Assembly: GCF_002019695.1 (NCBI RefSeq)
Contig: NZ_KV917376.1
Span: 3,592,293 to 3,655,527 of the forward strand
Direction: 5' to 3'
From: Evansella clarkii
GTDB taxonomy: Bacteria; Bacillota; Bacilli; Bacillales; Salisediminibacteriaceae
DNA length: 63,235 bases
Shown here: piece after piece, positions 52,947 to 61,994 of the stretch
Layout: each line of letters begins with the position of its first letter
How positions within the stretch are numbered: position 1 is the stretch's first letter
The notes under the pieces: model-generated
What the model saw: only the letters and a program-made list of their open reading frames with translations
Database searches by the model: none
What the model was told of the DNA's origin: nothing
Translations under genes and position numbers: made by a program

Positions 52947-53801
52947 TCAGCTCTTTACTGCTCCTTCAGATAAGCTTTCAATAAATAAGCGGTTAAACAG
53001 CAAGAATACGATAATTAGCGGGACTGTAGCCCAGAAAGTACCTGACATAATCATACCATAATCCATTTGCCGGGCATCGTTCAATGCCCGGAGAGCCACC
53101 TGCAGTGTATGGACAGACGGATCGCGGAGCACTACGAGAGGCCAGAGAAAATCATTCCATACATGCATGAATACAATAATTCCGAGAGTAGCAAAAGCAG
53201 GCAGTGTCATTGGAACTGCTATATTCCAGTAAATTCGGAAGTTGGAGCAGCCGTCAATCTTCGCAGCTTCAATAATTTCTCCAGGAAGACCTTCTTTCAT
53301 ATACTGCCTCATCCAGAAGATTCCGAAGGCGTTAATCAGGCCCGGTATAATTACCGCTTTAAGTTCATTCAGCCAGCCAAGAGTTGTAATTATATAATAC
53401 TGCGGAATCAAGCCAAGCTGTGGAGGTACCATCATTGTAACGAGGATCATGACAAACAGGACATTTTTTCCTTTGAACTCCAGCTTCGCGAACGTATATC
53501 CTGCAAGAGAACATAAGAACAGAGTCCCGATTGTTACGGAAAAAGAAACAACAAAGGAATTCCACATCGCTCCAAAAAAGTCTATGCTGTCTAACACTTT
53601 TAAAAAGTTGTTAACAAGGTCTGCTCCAGGTGTAAATGGCGGGGGAACCTGGTTTATTTCCCTGTTTAATCGTGTTGCCATTACAAACATATAATAGAAA
53701 GGAAATAAAGAAGCTAATGAACCAAACAGCAATAAAAGATAAACAAATAGTTTTTTTACGGAGAACTTTGATGACCCTGTCTCTTTTTTCACCTGTGCCA
53801 T
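52947..53801 (-). CDS. Carbohydrate ABC transporter permease (MalG/MsmG type)
   Basis: A 284-residue permease with six membrane helices. The EAA loop is EIIEAAKIDGCSNFRIYWNI, followed by MTLPAFATLGIIVFMHVWND, as in CUT1 sugar importers. It lies 12 bp after the partner permease gene. Substrate likely a beta-glucoside or cello-oligosaccharide from the linked GH1 enzyme. Confidence 0.92.
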   Translation of the reverse strand: MAQVKKETGSSKFSVKKLFVYLLLLFGSLASLFPFYYMFVMATRLNREINQVPPPFTPGADLVNNFLKVLDSIDFFGAMWNSFVVSFSVTIGTLFLCSLAGYTFAKLEFKGKNVLFVMILVTMMVPPQLGLIPQYYIITTLGWLNELKAVIIPGLINAFGIFWMRQYMKEGLPGEIIEAAKIDGCSNFRIYWNIAVPMTLPAFATLGIIVFMHVWNDFLWPLVVLRDPSVHTLQVALRALNDARQMDYGMIMSGTFWATVPLIIVFLLFNRLFIESLSEGAVKS

Positions 53802-53813
53802 GTCAGCTTCCTC

Positions 53814-54731
53814 CTAACCTAGATTTTTCGAACGGCCGATTCTGTTAGTGATGAGCAGGTTGACTGCCGTTAAGGTAATAATAATAAAGAACAGGACAAT
53901 CGCTGCTGCGGATGCGGTGCCGAATGAGTTATAAATAAATGCGTCTCTCCATAAATAAGCAACTATGGTAATTCCCTCTTCCCTTAGTCCCCGCCCTAAA
54001 AAGATTAATGGTTCGGTAAACAGCTGGAAGCTGCCGATCGTTGCGGTGAAAACAACGAACATGATGATCGGCTTCAGCATCGGAATCGTAATCAGACGTA
54101 TTTGCTGAAATACAGTAGCACCGTCAATTTTCGCTGCTTCATAAAGCTCTTTAGGAATACTCTGCATCCCTGCAAGAAAAATGATTGTGTTATAACCGAC
54201 CCATCTCCAGAAAACCATTGTGGCTATCGCTATTTTTACCGGCCAGTACTCAGCATTCCACCGAATTGGGCTGATATCAAAGAGACTCAAAAAGTAATTG
54301 GCAAAACCAAACGGCTGGTTGTTAAACACGACTCCAAAGATAATTGCTACCGCGACAATCGAAGTAATATACGGTAAAAAAACCATCGTTCTGAACGTAT
54401 TACGAAAGCGGATAAGCTGCGAATTCAGTGCAAATGCCAGAAAAAGTGCGGCGACAATCTGCGGGGCAGTTCCCATAATGCCGATAAGGAAGGTGTTCTT
54501 AATAGATGAGTAAAATACCGGATCGGAAAAGATAAACTGGAAGTTCCGCCAGCCTGTAAATTCCATCGGAGCCAGCCCATCCCACCGGAAAAAAGATAAA
54601 TAAAAGCTGAAGATCATAGGGAATAATCCAAAGACAGCAAACAAAATAAAGAAAGGAGATATAAATACATATGCGGATAAAGCAGTACTTTTTTTCTCTG
54701 ACATTCGCCTTGTTTTTTTAGGCTTCTCCAT
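53814..54731 (-). CDS. Carbohydrate ABC transporter permease (MalF/MsmF type)
   Basis: A 305-residue permease with six helices and EAA loop LYEAAKIDGATVFQQIRLITI. A basic N terminus (KPKKTRRMSEKK) precedes helix 1. With the MalG-type partner it forms the CUT1 importer channel. No ATPase is encoded here, so a shared MsmX-type ATPase elsewhere must power it, as usual in bacilli. Confidence 0.92.
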   Translation of the reverse strand: MEKPKKTRRMSEKKSTALSAYVFISPFFILFAVFGLFPMIFSFYLSFFRWDGLAPMEFTGWRNFQFIFSDPVFYSSIKNTFLIGIMGTAPQIVAALFLAFALNSQLIRFRNTFRTMVFLPYITSIVAVAIIFGVVFNNQPFGFANYFLSLFDISPIRWNAEYWPVKIAIATMVFWRWVGYNTIIFLAGMQSIPKELYEAAKIDGATVFQQIRLITIPMLKPIIMFVVFTATIGSFQLFTEPLIFLGRGLREEGITIVAYLWRDAFIYNSFGTASAAAIVLFFIIITLTAVNLLITNRIGRSKNLG

Positions 54732-54925
54732 TTTTCACTCCCCCAGTTTGATAGTACTTCTTAATAAGAGAAACGGCTGGTGTTTTCATAAACTTATTTG
54801 TCTTTTTCAAGAATGCCTGGCAGATTACTTATTTAAACTTATTAAAACTAACCTGCAAGCCAGTCTCGAAATCTTTAAATATGTAAAAAATGTACTATCA
54901 CCCTCTGAATCTTATCAGATAAAGT

Positions 54926-54963
54926 GAAAAGAAGTATGGCACTACCACTTCGGCCATACTTCC
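54926..54963 (-). terminator. Stem-loop between binding-protein and permease genes
   Basis: GAAGTATGGC pairs perfectly with GCCATACTTC (54931-54940 with 54953-54962) and is followed by TTTTCACTTT on the minus strand. It probably acts as a partial terminator or RNA stabiliser so the binding protein is made in excess of the permeases. Confidence 0.7.
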
Positions 54964-54979
54964 TTCCACAGCCTGTTAT

Positions 54980-56308
54980 TTATCTTTCAATGATTCGTTT
55001 AATTCTCTCAATTGCTTCTTCCCAGGCACCTTGTGGCTCTGCACCGCCTGCCACATCATCGATAGCCTGCTTCACTTCATCATCTACAGGGTAGTAAAGA
55101 CTGCCTTTGAATACAGGTTCCACTGCCTGTGCTGCTTCAGAGAATACTTGAGCTGTTGCTATTCCGCCAAAGTATTCGTCTTCATACTCCTTGAATTCAG
55201 GCATATCGTAAACAGCCGGAGCAGACGGGAATAATCCGTAACCCTGAAAAGCTTTGAGCTGCTGCTCAGGAGCAGTTAACCATTCAATAAACTTGTATGC
55301 TTCTTCCGGATTCTCAGACTCAGCTGGAACAGCAAGGTAAGATCCGCCCCAGTTTCCAGCACCTTCAGGCATTGTAGTAATAGACCATACTCCTTCTTCT
55401 GGTTCATTGTCTTTGATTACTCCCTGCATCCACGCTGGTGCTAGCATAGTTGCGTATGTTCCGTCACCCATTCCCGCGAACCATTCCGGAGTCCAGAGAG
55501 GAATATCGCCGACTAAGCCTTCATTTAACAGACTGGAAGTGTACTCATAAGCATCTTTAATTTGATTATGCTCTTCAATAATCAGTTCACCATCAGGACT
55601 GAAATACTGCTCCGTTGACTGGTCACGGCGCGCGTTGTATACAAGCTCACCGGCATCTGTCATTTGCTTCCCTGTAGCCTCATAGATCTCCTTCGCTACA
55701 CTTTCAAAATCATCCCAAGTTTTCACCAGTTCAGAAACAGCTTCCGGGGAAGAATCGAAGCCAGCTTCTTCAAAAACATCCGTACGATAGAACATGACAG
55801 TTGGCCCTATATCAGTTGGAAGGCCGAACAGGAAATTCCCTTCAGCATTTTCACCGTTTTTCCATACCCACTCAAGAAATTCCCCTTCTACATCTGATGC
55901 ACCATGGTCATACAAGTTTGTGAATGCATCTTCTGCATTCCGGTATCTTTCGATCTGAGCTTCCTCAATCATCGTGATGTCCGGAGCTCCGGTACCAGCA
56001 GAAATAGAAGTAAATAAGTTATCATGCATATCATTCATGTCACTATTTTGCAGATTAATAGAAACATGTGGATTATCTGCAACGTATTCTTCAATAAGCT
56101 TGTCATAGCCAGTGTTTCCAAACTCCCAGAATACGAGTTCAATATCTCCGTCTCCGATCGTTTCTTCTGTAGTGTCGCTATTACTGTTGTCTTCGTTATT
56201 GTTATTGCCCCCGTTAGTCGCCGCGTCACTGCTCTCATCACCGCCGCATGCTGCCATTAAAGATACTGATAAGACAGATACCCCCGCCAGTTTTAAAAAT
56301 TTGGACAT
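54980..56308 (-). CDS. Carbohydrate-binding lipoprotein of ABC importer
   Basis: A 442-residue solute-binding lipoprotein. The signal peptide ends SLMAACGG (lipobox Cys near 21), followed by a low-complexity Asn/Asp/Ser/Glu linker. The family 1 sugar-binding core has VFWEFGNTGYDKL, PDITMIEEAQIERY, and EAYKFIEWLTAPEQQL. Highly acidic composition suits a halophilic or alkaliphilic host. It is transcribed first for the transporter, from a promoter overlapped by a GAAAGCGCTTTC operator. Confidence 0.92.
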   Translation of the reverse strand: MSKFLKLAGVSVLSVSLMAACGGDESSDAATNGGNNNNEDNSNSDTTEETIGDGDIELVFWEFGNTGYDKLIEEYVADNPHVSINLQNSDMNDMHDNLFTSISAGTGAPDITMIEEAQIERYRNAEDAFTNLYDHGASDVEGEFLEWVWKNGENAEGNFLFGLPTDIGPTVMFYRTDVFEEAGFDSSPEAVSELVKTWDDFESVAKEIYEATGKQMTDAGELVYNARRDQSTEQYFSPDGELIIEEHNQIKDAYEYTSSLLNEGLVGDIPLWTPEWFAGMGDGTYATMLAPAWMQGVIKDNEPEEGVWSITTMPEGAGNWGGSYLAVPAESENPEEAYKFIEWLTAPEQQLKAFQGYGLFPSAPAVYDMPEFKEYEDEYFGGIATAQVFSEAAQAVEPVFKGSLYYPVDDEVKQAIDDVAGGAEPQGAWEEAIERIKRIIER

Positions 56309-56448
56309 TGTAGTTTTCCCCCTAATAATTATTTAATAGATTTCTTCCAAACCGGGAATTCTTTTTCCCTCTCACCCCCCTGAAAGTCTGAGTGCCATAC
56401 ATATTGGTAGTGAAAAAACCGAAAGGATCAATACTGAAACCTTATGTT

Positions 56449-56484
56449 CAATATATAATAAGCCTCGTTTAAGAAAGCGCTTTC
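56449..56484 (-). promoter_or_regulatory. Promoter with LacI-type operator before binding-protein gene
   Basis: A perfect palindrome GAAAGCGCTTTC at 56473-56484 lies where the -35 box should be, with TATATT near 56449-56454 as -10. Binding by the local LacI regulator or by CcpA is inferred. Confidence 0.65.
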
Positions 56485-56494
56485 GATTCTCCCC

Positions 56495-56523
56495 TAAACA
56501 ACCCTCCCGTTGAAAGGGAGGCG
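56495..56523 (-). terminator. Weak terminator after the GH1 gene
   Basis: CCTCCC/GGGAGG stem (56503-56508 with 56516-56521) followed by TTGTTTAG on the minus strand. The short T-run suggests partial readthrough into the transporter genes. Confidence 0.5.
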
Positions 56524-56566
56524 GCTTATTTACCATTTTTAATCAGTGTCCTAAAATGGATTTTTA

Positions 56567-57913
56567 TCATATTTCAAAGAAGTTATTTGCAATTGTCTGC
56601 TTATACCAGTAATAGCTGTCTTTTTTTGTACGCTCAAGCGTCCTGTAATCAACATGTACGATACCAAATCTCATTGTGTAGCCCTCAGCCCACTCAAAGT
56701 TATCAAGAAGTGACCAGGTAAGATAACCTTTTATATTAACCCCTGACTCCATACTTCGCTGAAGAGAAACAAGGTGCTTTTTCAGGTATTCAATTCTCCC
56801 GGTGTCCTGTACCCTGCCATTTTCAGGCTCATCGTTATAGCAGGATCCATTTTCAGTAATATAGATCGGGATGTCTCCGTATTTATCAGAAATTTTCTTA
56901 AGGATGTGGTAAAAGCCTTCAGGGTAAATATTCCATCCTATATCTGTCTTCAAATAGCCTGCATCCACTTTTTCCAGATCAAAAAGTCCCTCATCTTCAG
57001 CATAACGAGATATACTGCCTGTATAATAATTAATGCCGACAAAGTCTACAGGCTGATTGATAATCTCCATATCCCCATCTTCTATTTTTAAGGCTGCGCC
57101 GGTTTTCTCTTTAAACCAGTTAACGAGAAATTCCGGGTAGCTGCCTTTAAACACAGGGTCAAAAAACCAGTCAAGGAACCAGGCACTCGCACGTGTGCAT
57201 GCATCAATATCTTTTTGATTGTCACTGTATGGCTCATTCCATTCCACATTAGGGGCATACCCGATTTCCCCTTCTATCCCCAGCTTGCGAAATTTAATTA
57301 CCGCTTTCCCGTGAGCTACGAGCAGATGATGTGCCACATTCATTCCAAGCTGAAAGTCTTTAAGCCCTGGTGCATGTGCGCCAATAAAGTTAGACAGGAA
57401 GGATACACACCATGGTTCGTTAATTGTAATCCAATGTTTGATTTTCCCGTCAAACTCCCTGAATAAAAGTTCTGCATACTTTTCAAACGCCTCAATCGTT
57501 TCTCTGTTATCCCATCCGCCTTTATCCTGAAGAACCTGGGGCAAATCCCAGTGATAAAGGGTGCACATCGGCTGAATGCCTTTTTCCAGCAATTCATCAA
57601 CGAGCCTGTGGTAATACGCAAGCCCTTCCTTGTTCACTTCCCCTGTCCCGTCCGGGAAAATTCTCGGCCAGGCAACAGAGAATCTGTAAAAATCCACTCC
57701 CAGGTCTTCCATAATTTCCACATCTTCTTTATAACGATGATAACTGTCGCAAGCGACATCCCCATTATCTCCGTTCACTACTTTTCCGGGAGTTTTTGCA
57801 AAGGTGTCCCAGATGGAAGGTCCTCTGCCGTCTTTGTTTGCGGCACCTTCTATTTGATAGGATGCGGTCGCGACTCCCCACTTCATCCTCTTGGGAAACT
57901 GAATGATTGACAT
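56567..57913 (-). CDS. GH1-family beta-glucosidase / 6-phospho-beta-glucosidase type
   Basis: A 448-residue TIM-barrel glycosidase. The N-terminal GH1 signature is FPKRMKWGVATASYQIEGA, the acid/base Glu166 is in WITINEPW, and the nucleophile Glu is in IPIYITENGS near 355. The tail GYLTWSLLDNFEWAEGY forms the aglycone site. Lack of a PTS and presence of an ABC importer favour an unphosphorylated substrate, thus a true beta-glucosidase. ATG 57913 follows GAGGGGATAG. No signal peptide, so it acts in the cytoplasm. Confidence 0.93.
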   Translation of the reverse strand: MSIIQFPKRMKWGVATASYQIEGAANKDGRGPSIWDTFAKTPGKVVNGDNGDVACDSYHRYKEDVEIMEDLGVDFYRFSVAWPRIFPDGTGEVNKEGLAYYHRLVDELLEKGIQPMCTLYHWDLPQVLQDKGGWDNRETIEAFEKYAELLFREFDGKIKHWITINEPWCVSFLSNFIGAHAPGLKDFQLGMNVAHHLLVAHGKAVIKFRKLGIEGEIGYAPNVEWNEPYSDNQKDIDACTRASAWFLDWFFDPVFKGSYPEFLVNWFKEKTGAALKIEDGDMEIINQPVDFVGINYYTGSISRYAEDEGLFDLEKVDAGYLKTDIGWNIYPEGFYHILKKISDKYGDIPIYITENGSCYNDEPENGRVQDTGRIEYLKKHLVSLQRSMESGVNIKGYLTWSLLDNFEWAEGYTMRFGIVHVDYRTLERTKKDSYYWYKQTIANNFFEI

Positions 57914-57960
57914 ATTTCTATCCCCTCTCACTGCGATATGGAGTTTTATGAAACAATACT

Positions 57961-57972
57961 AAAGCGCTTTCG
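57961..57972. promoter_or_regulatory. LacI-type operator in GH1 leader
   Basis: AAAGCGCTTTCG, 48 bp before the GH1 start and well downstream of the likely transcription start, where a bound repressor could block elongation. Confidence 0.6.
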
Positions 57973-58105
57973 TAACTATTCGAAAAATAAAAACTCAGGT
58001 CACTATAATCAGAGTATTCTTTCAACTTATTTTAAAAATACTGTGAAAACATCACGTATTTAATCCAATAAACGAATACGTATGTACATTTTTAATATTT
58101 ATTGG

Positions 58106-58142
58106 ATTATATTTACTTGTAAGCGTTTTCGAAAGTGCTTTC
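58106..58142 (-). promoter_or_regulatory. GH1 promoter with two adjacent LacI-type operators
   Basis: TATAAT (58106-58111 on the minus strand) is preceded by GAAAACGCTTAC and GAAAGCACTTTC (58119-58130 and 58131-58142), which cover the spacer and -35. The remaining stretch 58143-58309 is AT-rich with no gene seen. Confidence 0.65.
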
Positions 58143-58309
58143 GTAATCATTATAATTAGACTGGTCAAATATAACAACAGTTTTTTGAATAATCTCAAAA
58201 AATATTTTCAGCTGTAACAAAGTTTTTATTAATACGGCAGTATTGATTATAAAAACAGCCATTCTTTAGAAAGACAAAGTACCATTCCAGTTGATTTAAA
58301 AGTAATTAA

Positions 58310-58342
58310 AAAAAGCCTCTCCTTTTTAGAAAAAGCGAGGCT
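58310..58342 (-). terminator. Terminator of the 157-residue membrane protein gene
   Basis: AGCCTC-GC pairs with G-GAGAGGCT with an A/T-rich upper stem, followed by seven T residues on the minus strand. Confidence 0.8.
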
Positions 58343-58409
58343 GGTAATATTTCATTTAGCTATTGGTTAAGCAATACAATTAAATGTTCCTGTTAACACT
58401 GGCACTTAT

Positions 58410-58883
58410 CTAATTATAGAAATCTGCCTCATGGTTAAATACCTGCCCGCTGAAGGGATCTACAGAAAAGTAGAAGTCTTCGCCCCCTGACTGCACTTTA
58501 TAATAGTAAAAAGAGTCTTTTACAAACAAGGCAGGTCCTATGCTGACAGGGACCGTCTTGTTTTCCAGGTTAACAATCTCGTAATCTGCTTGCTGGATAT
58601 GAGCTGATATTAGTTCTTCCCCCTCAAAATAAGAGTAGCCAGGTAAAGTGCTCACAAATAAAACAGGTAAAATTATCATTACATGAGCGTAAAGGGTAAG
58701 GATAAATGTCTTTCCCCTCTGTGCGTTCCTGACAGCGGCTAAAAAAATGAGCTGAACGACTATAAATGACAGGTAAAAATCTGTATTCATAATTAAATAC
58801 CGGGTGTTCATTGTATAAAATATAATTAATTCCAGAACGAGCAAAATAGCATTACATAAAAGGAAAAACTTATAATACTTCAT
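58410..58883 (-). CDS. Membrane protein with extracytoplasmic C-terminal domain
   Basis: A 157-residue protein with three hydrophobic helices (about 5-25, 34-52, 60-82). A soluble C-terminal part of about 70 residues follows, in which DSFYYYKVQSGGEDFYFSVD and PFSGQVFNHEADFYN resemble a PepSY-like or YpeB-like unit. I do not recognise the family with confidence. It has its own terminator; no operon partner. Confidence 0.6.
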   Translation of the reverse strand: MKYYKFFLLCNAILLVLELIIFYTMNTRYLIMNTDFYLSFIVVQLIFLAAVRNAQRGKTFILTLYAHVMIILPVLFVSTLPGYSYFEGEELISAHIQQADYEIVNLENKTVPVSIGPALFVKDSFYYYKVQSGGEDFYFSVDPFSGQVFNHEADFYN

Positions 58884-58953
58884 AAGCGCACCGCCCTGTT
58901 ATTTTTATTACCCTATTCTGAATTTCGCCAGCCATATATGAATTTTTCCTTGC

Positions 58954-59271
58954 TCAACCTGTTTTTTGTCCTGTTCCGTGAATGTCCCTCTGTTTGTTTT
59001 TCATCGGCTGCAGTTGACCGTATGTCGCCGATCTCCATATCCATTCCATGGGGCCGAAACGGTATTTTTTCAGCCACAGATAACTAAACAAAATTTGCAG
59101 AGGAAAAACTAACAAGCTGATCAGAATGCCTAAACTCAAATTGACCTCCCCAAACAAGCCAGTCCCAGTATAAATGCTGATACCAATAACATTCGTTCTG
59201 ACGACGTTATTAACGGCCCGTTCAACTGCTGCAGCTCTCCCCTCTTGAAGACACGCTCTGAAAAATCGAAA
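58954..59271 (-). pseudogene. DUF418 (YeiB-like) membrane protein remnant
   Basis: The frame open from 59271 to 58954 encodes about 100 residues matching only the end of DUF418 proteins, which are normally 350-400 residues. IGISIYTGTGLFGEV is followed by a hydrophobic helix, then the hallmark YLWLKKYRFGPMEWIWRSATYG. An in-frame stop at 59272-59274 and lack of the preceding membrane helices show the gene has lost its front. A TTG at 59157 could start a 67-residue piece but is unlikely to be functional. The 146-bp repeat lies about 100 bp upstream. Confidence 0.75.
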
Positions 59272-59373
59272 TTACTTAAACTATATTCAACTAATTTTGG
59301 CAATAATCCTGCTTAGAGTCTTTTGGGAATTAGGGAGATTTCCCTCGGGTAAGGCAGCTGAAACAAGGTTACA

Positions 59374-59519
59374 GCACAAAAGCCTCCCTGCATTAGCAGC
59401 GGAGGCTTTTGTGCTTTATCATATAACATAAGGAGGGTTGTGAGCCATTCACGAGAATGAATGACCTCTGGCAATTCTTATGTTAAACCACCATTATGAA
59501 CTAAGTATGAACTGGGCAT
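59374..59519 (+). repeat. 146-bp structured repeat, copy B
   Basis: Same layout and length as the copy at 50907: stem GCACAAAAGCCTCC/GGAGGCTTTTGTGC, inner CTGC-ATTA-GCAG, ACATAAGGAGGGTT, CTGGCAA, and ATGAACTAAGTATGAACTGG at the end. The one changed stem pair (T-A to G-C) keeps pairing. It lies upstream of the AraC-type regulator and downstream of the DUF418 remnant. Confidence 0.8.
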
Positions 59520-59644
59520 GATAAGTAACTTTTTTTGGACACACGTTATGCTCCATCGCGATCCAACCGACTGTATTAAGCATAAAATGACGGGTTAGAA
59601 TCTGTTTCACCTGATATGATATGACAAGTGAAGGAGGCATTTAC

Positions 59645-60490
59645 ATGGATATGCTGAAAGGAATGAACGACGCTCTAAATTATATTGAAGGTAATTTGAG
59701 TAACCCAATCGATTTACAAGAAGTGGCTAAAACCGCTATGTCATCGGAATATCATTTTAAGCGCCTTTTTTCTCTTTTGTCAGGCATTACAATATCAGAA
59801 TATATCCGAAGAAGGCGTTTAACATTGGCTGCTCTGGAGTTGAAAAATCCAGACGTGAAAGTAATCGATACAGCCCTTAAATACCAATATCAGTCACCGG
59901 ATGCTTTCTCAAGGGCATTTCAAAACTACCATGGTATTACCCCATCAGCTGCGAGGAACACGGAGAAAACCTTGAAAGCATATCCAAAAATGGCCTTTCA
60001 ATTAACTATTCAGGGAGGAATGGATATGAAGTATCGGATTGGTAAAAAAGAAGCGTTTCGAGTAACAGGTGTAAAATATCAAGTAGAAATGGAAAATGAA
60101 ATACTGTCCCCAACGTATGAAGAAATGATTTCGGCTATAAGTGATTCCCAAATGGAAGAATTCGAATCCCTCTCTAACCGGGAGCCTCATGGGATCATTC
60201 ATGTGTCTGTAAATTACTCAGAAGATGCGGAAGGAAAGGCAGCCTTCGACCAATATATCGGGGCTGCGACAACTAAAGAGCCGCCAGAAAAATATTCCAC
60301 TTTAGAAATACCTGCATTACAATGGGCGATTTTCGAAGTAGATGGAGACTGGGAGAAAGTCGAGGAACAATGGCAGCGCATCTATTCCGAATGGCTGCCT
60401 TCCTCCTCTTACGAATTAGCGGAAGGTCCAGAAATCCTTGCCAGCAAAGATGAAAAAAGCGAGATATGGATTTCTGTTAAGGAGAAATAG
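59645..60490 (+). CDS. AraC-family regulator with GyrI-like effector domain
   Basis: A 281-residue regulator. Two AraC helix-turn-helix motifs (AKTAMSSEYHFKRLFSLLSG and IDTALKYQYQSPDAFSRAFQ) occupy residues 1-105. A GyrI-like effector-binding domain follows (FRVTGVKYQVE, LQWAIFEVDGDW, SEIWISVKEK). This is the Rob/SoxS-with-ligand-domain layout used to sense cationic drugs. ATG 59645 follows AAGGAGG. It has the same effector fold as three proteins at 24-27 kb. Targets unknown; the ABC exporter at 61 kb is a candidate. Confidence 0.9.
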   Translation: MDMLKGMNDALNYIEGNLSNPIDLQEVAKTAMSSEYHFKRLFSLLSGITISEYIRRRRLTLAALELKNPDVKVIDTALKYQYQSPDAFSRAFQNYHGITPSAARNTEKTLKAYPKMAFQLTIQGGMDMKYRIGKKEAFRVTGVKYQVEMENEILSPTYEEMISAISDSQMEEFESLSNREPHGIIHVSVNYSEDAEGKAAFDQYIGAATTKEPPEKYSTLEIPALQWAIFEVDGDWEKVEEQWQRIYSEWLPSSSYELAEGPEILASKDEKSEIWISVKEK

Positions 60491-60673
60491 CAGAAAAAAG
60501 ACAGGCCCTGGAGCAAACAGCTTCAAGGGCTTGTTTGAATTCTCACTGTCTGTAAATGACGCACCTATAAAATATTATGGTGATTCTTTATAAAACGTTT
60601 GAAAATGACAGCCAGATGTACATGGTTATTGGTATTAATTAAATAAGATGTCTCATCTAAAATTGAGCAAAAG

Positions 60674-60868
60674 TAAAATAAACGGAGATATTCCGTTTAT
60701 CTGCAAACTGTAACTCTTTTAGGGGTAAAATAAGGGGAAGTTTTCCGGTTAAGCAAAGAAAAACCTCCCATTTTCCAACTTTTCAAGTAAATAGGCGGAA
60801 TCTCTCCGCCTATTTTTGCATTTTTTAATAAAAAGTACGAATTAACCGGAATTTTTCCGTCAATTTTT
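60674..60868. repeat. Cluster of CGGA/TCCG palindromic units
   Basis: Four short palindromes in an otherwise gene-free 573-bp gap: AAACGGAGATATTCCGTTT (near 60680), AAGGGGAAGTTTTCCGGTT (60732), ATAGGCGGAATCTCTCCGCC (60791) and TTAACCGGAATTTTTCCG (60842). Two of the three steps between cores are 51 bp. Confidence 0.65.
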
Positions 60869-61063
60869 TAAAAAAGTCTGCTTAACCTGCCCCTTCAACT
60901 GATATCCCTGCCCCGCCTCGGTTATCAGCTCAACCTAACAAATTGTTTAATACCGCCCGCTCACCCCATCAAAATATTTTCGTAATTATGTGAATTGAGA
61001 AACTTTTTCCACTCCTCAACGTATTAATCAATGTGAAGCCCACTGGAAAGGTGAGGAGTTATT

Positions 61064-61993
61064 ATGAGCGTGCTGGAAGTAAAACATTTAAAGAAATCGT
61101 TCGGGCCTGTGCGTGCTGTGGAAGATATCAGCTTTTCGGTCACAGCCGGCGAGATTTTCACCATCATTGGCCCGAATGGCGCTGGGAAGACGACCACCCT
61201 GGAAATGATCGAGGGGCTGGTCCCCCCGGATGAAGGAGAAATCACCTTTGGGGAAATGGACTGGAGGAAAAATGCGGCCGCGATAAAAAAGAAGATCGGT
61301 GTGCAGCCACAGTCCAGTGCCATGTTTGATTTGTTAACGCCAGAAGAGAACCTGAATTTGTTTGCCAGTTTTTATGACAGGTCCCGTTCTGCGGAAGACA
61401 TCTTACAATTAGTTAACCTGACAGACCACCGGAAAAAACATGTGAAAAAGCTGTCTGGCGGACAACGCCAGAGACTTGCGATCGGCCTTGCTATGATAAG
61501 CGATCCGGAAATCATCTTCCTTGATGAACCAACAACAGGGCTGGACCCTCAGGCCCGCCGCAACATTTGGGATATTGTTCTGCAGCTGAAGGAACTGGGG
61601 AAAACAACGATTTTAACGACACATTATATGGAAGAAGCAGAAAAGCTGAGCGATCGTGTCTGCATCGTCGATCAGGGAAAAGTGATTTCGATAGATACTC
61701 CTGCTGCGCTAATTGACCAGCTCACAGAGGAACGTGAAGTCCATTTAATTTTTCTCGACGGAGCTGATGCAGCGGAATCAGCCGCCTTGTTTTCAGATGA
61801 CCTTGGATCTGTCAGTCGAACAGAACGGGATGGCAGCTCGTTAACAATCTGGACTGCTCACCCTGAAGATACGCTGTATCAATTATTTAGTTATACGAAA
61901 GAACGAAATTTCCAGGTGGAACAGGTCTCCATTCGCGAAATGAGCCTGGAGGATGTATTTATCGCTTTTACAGGTAAGGAATGGAGGGATTAG
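61064..61993 (+). CDS. ABC-2 exporter ATP-binding protein
   Basis: A 309-residue ATPase with Walker A GPNGAGKTT, signature LSGGQRQRL, Walker B IIFLDEPTTGLDPQ and H-loop THYMEEAE. The DrrA-like C-terminal ~90 residues follow the core. ATG 61064 follows GAGGAG. It pairs with the permease starting 2 bp after its stop. Likely a drug, bacteriocin or lipid exporter. Confidence 0.92.
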   Translation: MSVLEVKHLKKSFGPVRAVEDISFSVTAGEIFTIIGPNGAGKTTTLEMIEGLVPPDEGEITFGEMDWRKNAAAIKKKIGVQPQSSAMFDLLTPEENLNLFASFYDRSRSAEDILQLVNLTDHRKKHVKKLSGGQRQRLAIGLAMISDPEIIFLDEPTTGLDPQARRNIWDIVLQLKELGKTTILTTHYMEEAEKLSDRVCIVDQGKVISIDTPAALIDQLTEEREVHLIFLDGADAAESAALFSDDLGSVSRTERDGSSLTIWTAHPEDTLYQLFSYTKERNFQVEQVSIREMSLEDVFIAFTGKEWRD

Positions 61994-61994
61994 C

